A stretch of DNA of 64,000 nucleotides from JAEUKA01 sp044228505 (GTDB lineage Bacteria; Myxococcota_A; Polyangia; Palsa-1104; JAEUJZ01), in NCBI GenBank assembly GCA_044228505.1, contig JBGAUT010000008.1, forward strand, positions 138,977 through 202,976. The letters are read 5' to 3'. The notes beneath the pieces were generated by a model, which did not search any database, was not told the DNA's origin, and saw nothing but the letters and a program-made list of their open reading frames with translations. Position numbers and translations under genes: made by a program. Position 1 is the first letter of the stretch. Each line of letters starts with the position of its first letter. This document shows, in pieces, positions 8,035 through 17,859 of the stretch.

Positions 8035-9570
8035 ATGAGTGAAACACACGTGGGGTGGCGGCTGGCTGTGGCGGGATCGGTTGTGACGGTAGCGACGACG
8101 CTGCTCCTGGCTTGCAAACCGAGCGGAAGTGCAGACATGGCGGATCTGGGCTCGCAAATGGACCTGCCGGAAGTCGACGCGACCCCGATCGAACAAATCC
8201 AGCTTGGCAGCATCTCTCCCGGCAGCGGCGGCACGGCAGGCGGCACGACCTTGACGCTCACCGGCAGCGGCTTTCGCAGCGGCGCAGTGGTTCGGGTCGG
8301 TGGCACGATCGCATCAAGCATCCAGGTCAGCGCGGACGGCACCACCATCACCTGCACCACCCCAGCGCGCCGAGGCAAACCGGGCCTCGTCGATGTCCTC
8401 GTCACCAACCCAAGCGGGCTGTCTGCCACCCAAAACCAGTCGTTCCGCTACTTCTTGAGCACCCTGGCCTACGATGTCCCGACAGCACTCACCGGCACCG
8501 ACATCGGACCGCGCAGCGTGGGCGTGGCCGATCTCAACAAGGATGGTTTTCCCGAGATCATCGTGGTTTTTCAGACGAACAGCACCGTACAAGTCCACAA
8601 AAACAGCGGCAGCGGCGCTTTCGGCGTGTCCGTCAGTCGCACCGTCGCAAGCTCACCATTGGGGCTGGTCATCGCGGATCTCGATGGCAACGGCAACCTC
8701 GATGTGGCGACGGCCAGCGCGGGAGCCAGCATGGTGAGCGTGCTCCTTGGGGATGGACTGGGCTCGGTGGCGACCGCCGTGAACTCGCCGACAGGAGGTG
8801 GCCAGCCGGTGTCGCTGATTGCTCTCGATGCAAATGGCGATGGCAGCCTCGACCTACTGACCGCAAACAGCGCCGCTGCCACAAGCGGTAACCTCGGGCT
8901 GCTGCTTGGAAACAAAACCGCCGCGTTCACACTCGGCTCGGCAATCGGCACCGCTGCGGCAACGCTGATTGGACTCACCGCCACCGACCTCGACGGCAAT
9001 GGCAAAGTGGATGCGGTCGGCGTGCATCGGCTCAACCAGCTCGGCGTAAGCAATGTCTCGGTACTGCAAAACCGAGGTGTGGCAACAGCTCCACTGTTTG
9101 CGCTCACTTCCGCCAAGACCAATCAGATCAATCCCAATGCCGTGGGGAGTGGCGATTTCAACCGCGATGGACTTGGCGATGTGGTGGTCACCAATGACGT
9201 CGCTGCCACCGGAAAGCTGACGTATCTGCAAGGAGCATCAGGAGCGCAGCTTGGCGACGCAGGTGCAGCCGGTAGCTATGACCTCGATGGCACGCCGACC
9301 GCGCTCGCTGTGGCGGATCTCGATGGAGACGGATTCTTGGACGTAATCGTCGCCAACACCTCGGGCGTGTCGGGCAACCTGAGCCTGTTCCGAGGCAAGG
9401 GCAACGGAAGCTTCCAGAACTCCCAACGGGTCGATTTTCCGGGGGTCATTCGTCCGGCGGGCATCGCGGTCGGCGATGTGGATCAAGATGGAATTTTGGA
9501 TCTCGTCGTGTCCGATCAACCGTCCGTGGGCGCGGGCTCGGTGGTCATTCGGCGCGGTATCGGCATGTAA
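8035..9570 (+). CDS. Lipoprotein with IPT/TIG domain and VCBS/FG-GAP repeats
   Basis: About 511 residues. The N-terminus has a lipoprotein signal ending L-L-L-A-C, so Cys27 is the probable lipidation site. A short Asp-rich linker (M-A-D-L-G-S-Q-M-D-L-P) leads to an IPT/TIG immunoglobulin-like domain (I-S-P-G-S-G-G-T-A-G-G), then at least six VCBS/FG-GAP repeats of the form V-A-D-L-N-x-D-G-x-x-D, a calcium-binding beta-propeller pattern. The ATG at 8035 is preferred because it places the positive residues directly before the hydrophobic stretch; GTG at 7999 would add 12 residues. It is probably surface- or periplasm-exposed. Substrate or partner is unknown. It converges on the next gene with 27 bp between. 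Confidence 0.75.
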   Translation: MSETHVGWRLAVAGSVVTVATTLLLACKPSGSADMADLGSQMDLPEVDATPIEQIQLGSISPGSGGTAGGTTLTLTGSGFRSGAVVRVGGTIASSIQVSADGTTITCTTPARRGKPGLVDVLVTNPSGLSATQNQSFRYFLSTLAYDVPTALTGTDIGPRSVGVADLNKDGFPEIIVVFQTNSTVQVHKNSGSGAFGVSVSRTVASSPLGLVIADLDGNGNLDVATASAGASMVSVLLGDGLGSVATAVNSPTGGGQPVSLIALDANGDGSLDLLTANSAAATSGNLGLLLGNKTAAFTLGSAIGTAAATLIGLTATDLDGNGKVDAVGVHRLNQLGVSNVSVLQNRGVATAPLFALTSAKTNQINPNAVGSGDFNRDGLGDVVVTNDVAATGKLTYLQGASGAQLGDAGAAGSYDLDGTPTALAVADLDGDGFLDVIVANTSGVSGNLSLFRGKGNGSFQNSQRVDFPGVIRPAGIAVGDVDQDGILDLVVSDQPSVGAGSVVIRRGIGM

Positions 9571-9597
9571 CCGCGATGGACGATGACCCAGGCCGCG

Positions 9598-12500
9598 CTA
9601 CTTGAGAGTCTTTAGCACCGTCTCAATCCACGAAAACGCCGCGCCTCGTACCTCGGGGAACTGGGTGGCAATCAAGCTGAGCAGCGGCAGCACACCGTAG
9701 ATCACCACCTGCGAGATAAAAGCGCGATCCCAGGTCAGCTTGCCGGGCTGGCTCTTGGCGATGCGCGACAGCACCTCATCGCGGTTCATCTGCGCCAGCA
9801 CATACAGCGTCGTTGGTCCCGTCACCACCAGCAGCATGGTGGAGAGCAGCACCATATAGCGTTGCGGCTGAAACGGATACGAGATGAGCGCAAGGAGCAG
9901 CAAAACAAATCCGACGGTGACGTTGAGGAGCCCATTGCGCAGATGCGGAAACAGTCGGTTGATGTAGCTGACCACTTGAATCGCCAAAAAGTCCTCGGCG
10001 AGCCGCAGCCACAGGTGAAGCGTGTCGGGCACCAGGTGCTGATAGACCTCTGCAGTGCTCTGATCGGGGGAAGGACGGACCCCGAGCACCGTCTCTCCCG
10101 GCTTCCCCGCAAGAAGCGCTCCCGGCAAAGGTCGAGCCCGCCACGCTCGCTTGAGGATCTTCGTCAGCAGTCGCGAGGCCCGCACCACCTGAGCATCCGC
10201 CACCTCCACCGATACTGGCGTGCTACTGCTCAGCGTCATCTCCTTTTCCAGATCGGGCTGCAGCTCGCGCAACTTCTGCATCAGCAGCTTGATCTGTTCG
10301 ATGTCATCGACTGTCGACAGCGGCCGCAAGTCTCGATCCAAATCGAGCTGGTTCATGTGATTGACGAGCAATCGAAAGTGCTCTTGCGCCGCCTCGCGAC
10401 GGGTCAGCTCTGGGAGATCTTCCAAGAACAGCGCTCCGAGGGTGCGAATGAACTTGTGCGGCAATCGCTCCAGCGCCTGCGCCAGTGGGTGATGTCCCAG
10501 ATGATGCAAGAAGTCGCGAAACACCGACCACAACCGCACAAATCGATAAAACACAAAGCCCAGCGTCGTCACTTGCAGCGCAATCAGGAACCGAAACAAC
10601 AGGTTCATCGGCGCAATCTCCAGCGACACCAGCTCGGACAGCATCGTCACCGCTTGCAGCAGCGCGAGCAGAAGCCCAGCGAGTAACTGCCACATCGATG
10701 GACTGCCAAGCCGGGCCGCGATCTCCGAGATTTTTTGACGAAGCCCACGATCGTCCTCCAGCTCCTCCAACAGATCGAGATACACCGTCGCTAGCTTTTC
10801 GAGCAGCCGAATCCGCTGTAGCTCACAGTAGCCAAAGAGCTGGACTCCGCAGCCGAGCAGCATCAGCGGCACCATCGAAGACAGTCCAAATGCTGGCTGC
10901 GCACTACGCCGCAGAAACAGCAGGTGGTTGAAGTCGATTTGCAGGTAGTTCACAAACGCGACAAACAGAAAAAAGACCGCAGTGGTCAGCCCGGATAGCA
11001 GCAGCGCGACTCCGGCAACTCCGATCCGGCGAGTCCGCGTAGAAATCGCCTGCCAAAGCGACTGAAAGCTGTCATGCAGCCGCTTACGCCAGCTCGGAAA
11101 CAGGTAATGAAGCGCAGCGTCGATGGCAGTAATCGTAAAGGAGAGCTGCACCACCACCCCAAACAGCGCGATGCACAGCACCTTCCACGACAGGTTTTGG
11201 TACACCCCAATGTGACCGGAGTGATACCACAACCGGACCCACATAGAGAGCCGTTTCTCGTCGAGAAACTCATCAAGATTGCCATCGCGAAGCTGCATAA
11301 AGTGCGCAGTGTTCAACGCAAAGTAGGCAATCCAGGCCGGCACAAACAAACACAGAATGAACAGCGGCTGGCGCGCCGACTCTTGCTCAGCCAGCTCGTC
11401 GTCGAGCAGCGAGCGCACAATGCTACTCCGCCGAAAGATCTTGAGCAGAGAAAATACAAACGGGGGCTCCGGTTCGGGATAGTAGTAATGCCAGAAATAT
11501 CCGACGACAAACCACAGTCCGATCCCGCCAAGGAGCAGCATCAGCAGGCTCAGCGTGCCTTGCTGATACGGAGAGTAGTGATACTCAAACTGTGCGCGAT
11601 GCACCGTCGGGTTTTCGTAGACGTAGCCGCCCGACTCATAGTCCTTGATAAACGCGAGCGGAAACAGGGTGTCATTGCCGACAGCGCTCACCCAGATTGC
11701 GGGACGACTGCGCGGCTTGTCGACGCCGGGTGCCGCCTGCGAATACTCGATAAGCTGCTCCGGATAACCAAGCAGCGCGACGGTGGCGTTGTACACACCT
11801 TGATCGGCATCGCTGGCAAACTGGAGTCGATGACGCAGCCCTCGGAACGGATAGCTCCACTGCTGGTTGCGGGTAAACAGCGGATAGGGCGACACCACCA
11901 GCATTCCCTTGAGGTAGGGACGCGCCTCGGGATGGGTAAACAGAATGTCGCTCTCGAACGTAAACAGCACGACATCAGGGCTGTAAGCGCGAATCTGCCG
12001 GGCCAAAAAGAGCTTGTCTTGCACGTCGGTGGCGATGATTCCGACATAGCGAATCTTTTCGGCGTAAATCGTGGTCAGGATATGAGCGAGCGAGCGCTCC
12101 GCCGCAGAGACCGTGCGCTGAGACAGCGTCGGCATGATGTCGGTGCGTGGGCTGTCATCGAGGATGGTAGGTAGTGGTCGAGTCGTCGGGGACGGCAGAA
12201 ACTCGGGCAGCCCGCTCGCTTCGTTGCGAGTACCGCTTGGCGAGCTCTTGGACTCCGTGTTGTGAAGACGCGCAATGTGTAGCGGTACCGGTAGCGTCAG
12301 GCGGGGCCGGTGCGGACGCTTACAATGACTGCTTTTGTGAACGGGCCGCGCTGGAAAGACGCGAGGATTGCTGGGCGGAAGACCTTGGCTCTGATCAGCG
12401 TTGGCGGCAATCACGGCTTGGCCATATCCCGTCGAGGACTCGGTGATCAGCGCCACATCATGCTCATCGGCTCCGAGTGTTTCGGTGAGATAACAGAAGA

Positions 12501-13431
12501 ACTCGGTCTGGAGCGCTTCGTCCGGAATCACCGTTGCCTGAAAGTGCACACTGCGCCCACCACCATCGTATTTTTGAATCTGATCCCGAATCGCACCATT
12601 GGTGGCTCGTCCCGACAGCATTCGAAACGACAGCCCGGGATAGTGGCTCAGAAGCTGCTCGACCGAGACTACGCCGCCGGAGAACGCTGGACCGACAACG
12701 CGGACCTCTCCACACGACTCACAACGGGCAGGCGGCAGCATCTCCCGCAGGCGCTGCAAATCATCGACGGCACGAATGAACGCACTTTTGTGAATGCCAG
12801 CGACCGGTGACTCTCCCACGATATAGAGCAAAAGCAGGCTGCGTCGAGTGGGACCACTGGGCTGGTTCGGAGCGCTCGAGACCCGATGAAACAGTGCAAT
12901 CCCGGGCTGATCGAGAGGACAAGCACTGTCGGCGACTCGCTTATCGGTGGATACACTCCATGGCAACAGATAACGATCCAGCAAAAAGCCGGTCGCCTCG
13001 AGCGCACGCGTAATCGACTCAATCGTTCCATCGAAACCGAGCCGTGGCTCCGGAACGGTCGCGATCAAAAACTGAACGGAGACATCTTGGCTGGTGATGC
13101 TCTGCCGGACAGCGTCCAGAGTGGCACGTCCTTTGTCGATTTCTCCGACAGCAAAGTAGGCGGATAAGAGCCGACTTCCCTCAAAGCTCGCGCAGCCCGA
13201 GGTTTCCGACGACACGCGTGCTCGTTCCGGCACAGATGGCGCAACGGCAACAGGCTGTACAACGACGCTTGGCGAGCTGACCGGTGTCGGCAGCGCCGAG
13301 TGAGCGGGAGGCGAACCCGGCTTAGCCACTGCGTCGGCTTGGCTCGACGGAATCTCGAGTAACAACCAGGCCAGTAGGAGCAGTCCACAAGTCAACCAAC
13401 TGGGGCGCACACCCCGAAGCGGTCTCCGCAT
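9598..13431 (-). CDS. Large polytopic membrane protein, unknown function
   Basis: 1277 residues. An N-terminal signal segment (residues 10-30) is followed by a Pro/Ser-rich stretch and about 600 exported residues. Two parts of this resemble the alternating strand-helix pattern of periplasmic binding or receptor-ligand domains (for example Y-V-G-I-I-A-T-D-V-Q-D-K and D-V-V-L-F-T-F-E-S-D). The second half has about ten hydrophobic helices, grouped near residues 650-680, 735-760, 785-950 and 1180-1270, with a cytoplasmic-looking charged stretch between about 1010 and 1150. I do not recognise the family. The layout of ligand-like ectodomain plus membrane block suggests sensing or transport, which is inference only. 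Confidence 0.7.
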   Translation of the reverse strand: MRRPLRGVRPSWLTCGLLLLAWLLLEIPSSQADAVAKPGSPPAHSALPTPVSSPSVVVQPVAVAPSVPERARVSSETSGCASFEGSRLLSAYFAVGEIDKGRATLDAVRQSITSQDVSVQFLIATVPEPRLGFDGTIESITRALEATGFLLDRYLLPWSVSTDKRVADSACPLDQPGIALFHRVSSAPNQPSGPTRRSLLLLYIVGESPVAGIHKSAFIRAVDDLQRLREMLPPARCESCGEVRVVGPAFSGGVVSVEQLLSHYPGLSFRMLSGRATNGAIRDQIQKYDGGGRSVHFQATVIPDEALQTEFFCYLTETLGADEHDVALITESSTGYGQAVIAANADQSQGLPPSNPRVFPARPVHKSSHCKRPHRPRLTLPVPLHIARLHNTESKSSPSGTRNEASGLPEFLPSPTTRPLPTILDDSPRTDIMPTLSQRTVSAAERSLAHILTTIYAEKIRYVGIIATDVQDKLFLARQIRAYSPDVVLFTFESDILFTHPEARPYLKGMLVVSPYPLFTRNQQWSYPFRGLRHRLQFASDADQGVYNATVALLGYPEQLIEYSQAAPGVDKPRSRPAIWVSAVGNDTLFPLAFIKDYESGGYVYENPTVHRAQFEYHYSPYQQGTLSLLMLLLGGIGLWFVVGYFWHYYYPEPEPPFVFSLLKIFRRSSIVRSLLDDELAEQESARQPLFILCLFVPAWIAYFALNTAHFMQLRDGNLDEFLDEKRLSMWVRLWYHSGHIGVYQNLSWKVLCIALFGVVVQLSFTITAIDAALHYLFPSWRKRLHDSFQSLWQAISTRTRRIGVAGVALLLSGLTTAVFFLFVAFVNYLQIDFNHLLFLRRSAQPAFGLSSMVPLMLLGCGVQLFGYCELQRIRLLEKLATVYLDLLEELEDDRGLRQKISEIAARLGSPSMWQLLAGLLLALLQAVTMLSELVSLEIAPMNLLFRFLIALQVTTLGFVFYRFVRLWSVFRDFLHHLGHHPLAQALERLPHKFIRTLGALFLEDLPELTRREAAQEHFRLLVNHMNQLDLDRDLRPLSTVDDIEQIKLLMQKLRELQPDLEKEMTLSSSTPVSVEVADAQVVRASRLLTKILKRAWRARPLPGALLAGKPGETVLGVRPSPDQSTAEVYQHLVPDTLHLWLRLAEDFLAIQVVSYINRLFPHLRNGLLNVTVGFVLLLLALISYPFQPQRYMVLLSTMLLVVTGPTTLYVLAQMNRDEVLSRIAKSQPGKLTWDRAFISQVVIYGVLPLLSLIATQFPEVRGAAFSWIETVLKTLK

Positions 13432-13498
13432 GGCTTCGACGTTAGCAAAACCGCCCCACTCGTGGGAGTTTGTGCGATCCGGCTACGTACGATCGCGG

Positions 13499-14740
13499 CT
13501 AATACAGATCAAATCGCAACAGCCGCCCTTCGAGCATGCCATTCCACAAGACATGTCGAGCCGACGGACGCAGCCCAATCTGCCGCGCCAATTGCAGGTT
13601 CGCGGTGTAGACGTAGGCACGATAGCCGACAAAGCGACGCTTCAGCGTGTCGCCCAGCGCTCGATACAGTTCCACCAGCTCGCGCTCATCGCCCATTCGT
13701 TCGCCGTACGGAGGATTGCACAGCACAATGCCCGGCTGATTGGTCGGGGGCTCGGCATCGATCAAATCGCAGCGGGTCAGCCGTGAGTAGCGATACAGCC
13801 CCGCCGCTTGCAAGTTCTGACTCGCCGATCGCAGCGCCCGCGGATCGATGTCCGAGCCGAATAGAAACACCTCGCTGGCGGGACGAATCTTCTGGCGCGC
13901 CTCCATTTGCAGCTTGCGCCACAACCCGCCGTCAAAGTCACGCCAGTGCATAAACCCGAAGTCTCGACTGAGCCCGGGTGCCATCCTCAGCATCGACAAC
14001 CCAGCCTCGGAAAGCAGCGTCCCGCTCCCGCAGCACAGATCAACAATCGCCGTCGATCGCTGCTGATGTGGCGGGGCCGTGTGAACCGCCTCCGCAATCG
14101 GTGCCGCACCCAGCACCGGCTCACCACTTTGGGCAATGATGGCCGCTGCCAGGGTTTCCTTGAGTGGGGCCGGTCCGCCCTGCTGCCGATAGCCACGCTG
14201 ATACAGCGGTGGGTCCGAGCTATCCAGACTGACCATGCAGCGAGGGCCACGCGGACCTTCGTACAGCTGGACGTTGATGCGCAGGTCAGGCCGCTGCGGA
14301 TCGACATCAGGCCGCCGCCCCAGCCGATCGCGAAAGCGATCCACCACAGCGTCCTTGGTCTTGAGCGCGGTAAACATGCTGTTGCTAAGCCCCGGGGCTT
14401 CACCCATCGCACTGACCGCCAGCGTGCCATCGGTCGTGACGAACTCTTCCCACGGCAGCGTTCTCACCGCTTCATACAGATCCGCCGGACCGCCGCACGA
14501 ATAGTCACCGAGCACGCGCAGAATTCGCGAGGCACAGCGTGAATACAGGTTCGCTCGATACAGCGCGGCTCTCGGGCCCGAAAATGCGACTGCGCCACTG
14601 CGAACCTCGACATCAGCCACTTCGGGCAGAGCAATCAGCTCTGCGGCGACAAGCGGTTCGGTGTGACGAGCGCACAAAGCAAGGTAGCGCGGCCTGGTCG
14701 ACGAGACCGCTGCCGATCTAGAAACGCTGGCTGGGGTCAT
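13499..14740 (-). CDS. THUMP-domain RNA N2-guanine methyltransferase (RlmL-like)
   Basis: 413 residues with the architecture of the N-terminal half of RlmL/YcbY. A ferredoxin-like and THUMP RNA-binding part covers about residues 15-175 (including L-R-I-N-V-Q-L), with Y-Q-R-G-Y-R following it. Then comes a Rossmann SAM-methyltransferase with motif I D-L-C-C-G-S-G-T, G-S-D-I-D-P-R and the catalytic N-P-P-Y-G-E-R. Such enzymes make N2-methylguanosine in 23S rRNA (G2445 in E. coli) or in tRNA. The RlmK half of the E. coli fusion is absent, as in many bacteria. The exact RNA target cannot be read from sequence. Confidence 0.83.
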   Translation of the reverse strand: MTPASVSRSAAVSSTRPRYLALCARHTEPLVAAELIALPEVADVEVRSGAVAFSGPRAALYRANLYSRCASRILRVLGDYSCGGPADLYEAVRTLPWEEFVTTDGTLAVSAMGEAPGLSNSMFTALKTKDAVVDRFRDRLGRRPDVDPQRPDLRINVQLYEGPRGPRCMVSLDSSDPPLYQRGYRQQGGPAPLKETLAAAIIAQSGEPVLGAAPIAEAVHTAPPHQQRSTAIVDLCCGSGTLLSEAGLSMLRMAPGLSRDFGFMHWRDFDGGLWRKLQMEARQKIRPASEVFLFGSDIDPRALRSASQNLQAAGLYRYSRLTRCDLIDAEPPTNQPGIVLCNPPYGERMGDERELVELYRALGDTLKRRFVGYRAYVYTANLQLARQIGLRPSARHVLWNGMLEGRLLRFDLY

Positions 14741-14873
14741 CGTCGGTCCTTTCCAAACAGAGTGACGTAGCAGCCCGGCACTTTAGTGACCGGCTACCGG
14801 ACCTGTCAACGCTCCGCCAGCACTGCGAGGTGTGGGTTGACTTCGCCACCGCACTACCGGCACCGTAGCGGCC

Positions 14874-15221
14874 ATGAGCCCCGACTGCATTTTTTGTAAA
14901 ATTGCCGACCGCTCGATTCCCACGCCGCTCATCTATGAGGACAGCGAGGTTGTGGCGTTCCAGGACCTAAATCCCCAGGCCGCCCACCACATCCTGATCA
15001 TCCCCCGTCAGCACTTCGCGGATGTGGGCGAGGCCGCCACCGCCGGACAATCCGCCCTTTTGGGCAAAATCGTCGTCGCCGCCACCCACATCGCCCATGA
15101 GCGCGGCCTTACCACCGGCTACCGTCTTGTCTGTAACACCGGCAAAGATGGCGGCCAGACCGTTCGCCACCTACACGTCCATCTACTCGGCGGGCGTCCG
15201 ATGGGCTGGCCTCCCGGTTAG
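14874..15221 (+). CDS. HIT family nucleotide-binding protein (HinT-like)
   Basis: 115 residues, complete. It opens C-I-F-C-K-I-A, the Cys-containing start common in bacterial HinT, and ends in the histidine triad H99-L-H101-V-H103-L-L-G-G. Members hydrolyse the phosphoramidate bond of AMP-lysine or AMP-amine compounds in the cytoplasm. No clear Shine-Dalgarno is seen before the ATG. It converges on the phosphotransferase gene downstream with 24 bp between. Family assignment is safe; the physiological substrate is not known. Confidence 0.92.
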   Translation: MSPDCIFCKIADRSIPTPLIYEDSEVVAFQDLNPQAAHHILIIPRQHFADVGEAATAGQSALLGKIVVAATHIAHERGLTTGYRLVCNTGKDGGQTVRHLHVHLLGGRPMGWPPG

Positions 15222-15245
15222 ACTCGGCAAGCGCACCGGCCCAGC

Positions 15246-16391
15246 CTAGCGCAGCCCGTGGATGAGTTCCTCGGGACTGATTTCCTTTAGGCGATCGAGC
15301 CGATAGACGTAGTCACGATAGTCTTTTGAGTGAACCTTGCCCGCGGACCGACGAGTTTTCCTCTCGTCTGACGATTCCTTGGGCTCAACGCTCGTCTCAC
15401 CATCTTGGTCGATGGATGCCCGCAAGTGCACATCGGTCAGCCGCGTCGTCGTAAACCGCACACACGCGAGCCGCAGCATCTCCGGCAGCGCCGTCCACTC
15501 AGCATCGGTCAGCAGCCGCATCCGCTGATAACCCGCTACCAGCGCTCGTGCGGTCGAACTCAGCATCGGGCCACAGCGCTTTGGTTCCTCTGCCCCGCCC
15601 TTGGCAGCCGCGTTCATCTGCGGAAGCGGTGCAGCGCAGGCAAGCAGCGACACCGCCAAGTCATAGATCAGCGTCGTCCACGCCGCCTGTTCCAGATCAA
15701 TCATCCATGGACCCTGCTCACTGCGTGCACGGGCTCGCCGCATACAGCGCGCACTGGGGAATAGAACGTTGTCGGGAAATAGGTCACAGTGACCCACACC
15801 AGATGGCAACGCCACAAACCGCTGTCGTGCCAGCCCGTCCGCTTCCTGCGAGAGTCGCTCCAGCAGTGGCAATAGGTCGTCGGTCCATCGCGGATGCCGT
15901 CGCAACTTGGTCAGCCGCTGCTGCAGATGAGACAGCGTATAGATCCCCTCGCGCCGCACCGGCAGCGTCGCTGTGCACAAGTGGAGTTGACCGAGAAGCT
16001 GGCCGACTTCGTGAGCATGCCGCTCGTCATATTCCGCGTCGGTCAATTCGTAGCCATCCACCCACTCATAGACCATCGCCAGCCCCGCAACTTGTCCCTT
16101 GAGTCGACCCGGCACCGTCACGAATCCTTGCCGATTGTGTGCCTGATACAGCGCAGGCGTCCGCAGTCCGTGGGACAAAAGATGCCAGATGAGTCGCGTC
16201 TCGAACTCGGCGTCCGCCACCGCACGGCCCGGAGACACCCGCAAAAATATCGGGCCAACATCCGTCCGCACGCGAAAATTCTGGCTGATTGTGCCCTTCC
16301 AAATTCGCTCAAGCGCAATCAGCCGCAGCCCGTAGGCCCGCAGCACCTGCGTCGCCTCTTCCTCTCCAAACTGTAGCGATGGCCCAGGCAT
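15246..16391 (-). CDS. APH-fold phosphotransferase, homoserine kinase type II-like
   Basis: 381 residues of the aminoglycoside phosphotransferase fold. The Brenner motif reads H-C-D-L-F-P-D-N and the metal-binding segment I-D-L-E-Q-A. The wording G-V-G-H-C-D-L-F-P-D-N-V-L-F is close to ThrB2-type homoserine kinases. The N-lobe strand that usually carries the ATP-anchoring Lys has Arg (F-L-R-V). The C-terminal ~60 residues are charged (E-P-K-E-S-S-D-E-R-K) before a final Y-R-L-D-R-L helix. Its ATG overlaps the stop of the upstream zinc-ribbon gene by one base (TGATG), so the two are translationally coupled. Substrate could be homoserine or another small alcohol. Confidence 0.72.
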   Translation of the reverse strand: MPGPSLQFGEEEATQVLRAYGLRLIALERIWKGTISQNFRVRTDVGPIFLRVSPGRAVADAEFETRLIWHLLSHGLRTPALYQAHNRQGFVTVPGRLKGQVAGLAMVYEWVDGYELTDAEYDERHAHEVGQLLGQLHLCTATLPVRREGIYTLSHLQQRLTKLRRHPRWTDDLLPLLERLSQEADGLARQRFVALPSGVGHCDLFPDNVLFPSARCMRRARARSEQGPWMIDLEQAAWTTLIYDLAVSLLACAAPLPQMNAAAKGGAEEPKRCGPMLSSTARALVAGYQRMRLLTDAEWTALPEMLRLACVRFTTTRLTDVHLRASIDQDGETSVEPKESSDERKTRRSAGKVHSKDYRDYVYRLDRLKEISPEELIHGLR

Positions 16392-16768
16392 CAGCCGCCC
16401 TTCCGCTTGAAGAGCCCGCCGAGCGCACCGATCAGCGTCCAGCCAATGACGTTGCGTGACACCTCGGCAACCCGACCGCTACACCCGGAACACAAAGGCA
16501 TGTCCACAGCGTCACCCGCCCGTGCCAACCCATTGCAGTAGGCCCCCGAGAGCCATGTGTAACACTTGACCCCGAGTCGCTGACAACGATCACATCGATA
16601 CAGGTTGCGCGCCGTCCGACCGCGTCTCTCCTCGACCAACACGTAGGTGGTGATGTCCCGACAGTGGGAACAAAATGCCAACTCGGCCCGGCAAGCGGCG
16701 CTCGAACAGATGGTCGCGGCGACATCGACCTCGTTCGCGCAGACGGGGCAGCGATAGGTCTTGCTCAT
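16391..16768 (-). CDS. Small zinc-ribbon protein
   Basis: 125 residues from the ATG at 16768, chosen because it puts the first zinc ribbon (C-P-V-C-A-N-E) at residue 7; the frame stays open 39 codons upstream without any conserved feature. It contains several Cys pairs: C-x2-C, C-x2-C (C-S-H-C), C-x2-C (C-D-R-C) and C-x2-C (C-S-G-C), enough for two or more zinc ribbons, then a short hydrophobic C-terminal helix (I-G-W-T-L-I-G-A-L-G-G-L) that may touch the membrane. Function unknown. Coupled to the phosphotransferase gene by a one-base overlap. Confidence 0.65.
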   Translation of the reverse strand: MSKTYRCPVCANEVDVAATICSSAACRAELAFCSHCRDITTYVLVEERRGRTARNLYRCDRCQRLGVKCYTWLSGAYCNGLARAGDAVDMPLCSGCSGRVAEVSRNVIGWTLIGALGGLFKRKGG

Positions 16769-17175
16769 ACGGCACAGAATACCACGCTCTAGAATCCGCT
16801 CTCTCGAAGTCCACAAACTGGTGCGCCCAGCCGTCCCCACCCTAGCTCCTGGCCGAATCGAGAGCTTGACTTCCCAACGATTCATTCCTATGGAACAAAA
16901 CTTGGGCTCTCTTGTTATTCCTTCTGAACGTTAGCCATAGCCGCCTCAAGCACACACTACCCCGAGCGATCGTGCAGACCCGGTTGTCCGTCACTTGAAT
17001 CGATAATGTTGAAATGAAAGACCGATTGAGCCTCATGACCCAACGACTCCACAGAACGCTCAGCAACGGATTGCGGGCTCGATTCCGACACCGGTTGGGA
17101 GTCCTCTCAGAACCCCCCCCATACCGACTCCCATCGCTTGAAATCTGTCCGTTTTCCAAGAAAGCAGGCTCCTAA
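16769..17175. other. Intergenic stretch without a supported gene
   Basis: About 400 bp, lower in GC than its surroundings, with no convincing coding frame. The one clear structure is an 8-bp perfect inverted repeat TGGGAGTC (17096-17103) / GACTCCCA (17126-17133), 43 bp before the deaminase start. It lacks a T run, so it is more likely an operator or leader hairpin than a terminator. Confidence 0.5.
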
Positions 17176-17634
17176 ATGCGTCGAGCATCCTGGGATGAGT
17201 ACTTCATGGACATCGCCAAGGTCGTCTCTTCGCGGTCCACCTGCTCTCGAAAGCAAGTCGGTGCCGTCATCGTGCGCGATCGAACGATCTTGTCGACGGG
17301 ATATAATGGCTCTATTCGCGGCATGCCACACTGCGATGAAGTGGGACACATGCTCGAGTCCGATCACTGTGTCGCCACCATTCATGCCGAACAGAATGCG
17401 ATCATTCACGCCGCCAAAAATGGGGTGGCCATCGATGGATCCGATCTCTATGTAACGGCCTCTCCTTGCTGGTCGTGTTTTAAGTCGATTGCCAACTCCG
17501 GCGTCCGGCGTGTGGTGTACGGAGAGTTCTATCGCGATGCCCGTATCTTTGAGGTCGCAGGGCGTCTGGGAATTGAGCTTCACCATCTCCCTACGGATTC
17601 CCAACCGGATTCCGCTGTGGACTCCTTAGGATAG
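17176..17634 (+). CDS. dCMP deaminase (ComEB/deoxycytidylate deaminase family)
   Basis: 152 residues. The zinc site is complete: H70-A-E72 supplies the first ligand and the proton-shuttle Glu, and P-C98-W-S-C101 the other two ligands. The start W-D-E-Y-F-M-x-I-A and S-R-C/S-T-C-S-R-K-Q-V-G-A-V-I-V are typical of dCMP deaminases rather than free-base cytosine deaminases. The enzyme would convert dCMP to dUMP for dTTP synthesis in the cytoplasm. A further Cys/His set (C53, H58, C65) matches the second zinc site seen in some members. No neighbour is obviously linked. Confidence 0.88.
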   Translation: MRRASWDEYFMDIAKVVSSRSTCSRKQVGAVIVRDRTILSTGYNGSIRGMPHCDEVGHMLESDHCVATIHAEQNAIIHAAKNGVAIDGSDLYVTASPCWSCFKSIANSGVRRVVYGEFYRDARIFEVAGRLGIELHHLPTDSQPDSAVDSLG

Positions 17635-17859
17635 GGAATTGCAAGTGAAAATCCGTCGCTGCCACGTCACAGGAAATCGGCATACTCACAGAAGTTTTTT
17701 GTTGACCATCTCGCGGAGGCAAAGCTACGGTGGGGTTCGGTTCTTTGGCGTCTATCCCATATCTTGGCTTGTGAACGAGGTCTTCTGCGGAACATCAAAC
17801 GGCTCTGAACTGTTTACGAAATCGCCTTTACAACCCTCGCCAGACGGAGGAATGAAACA

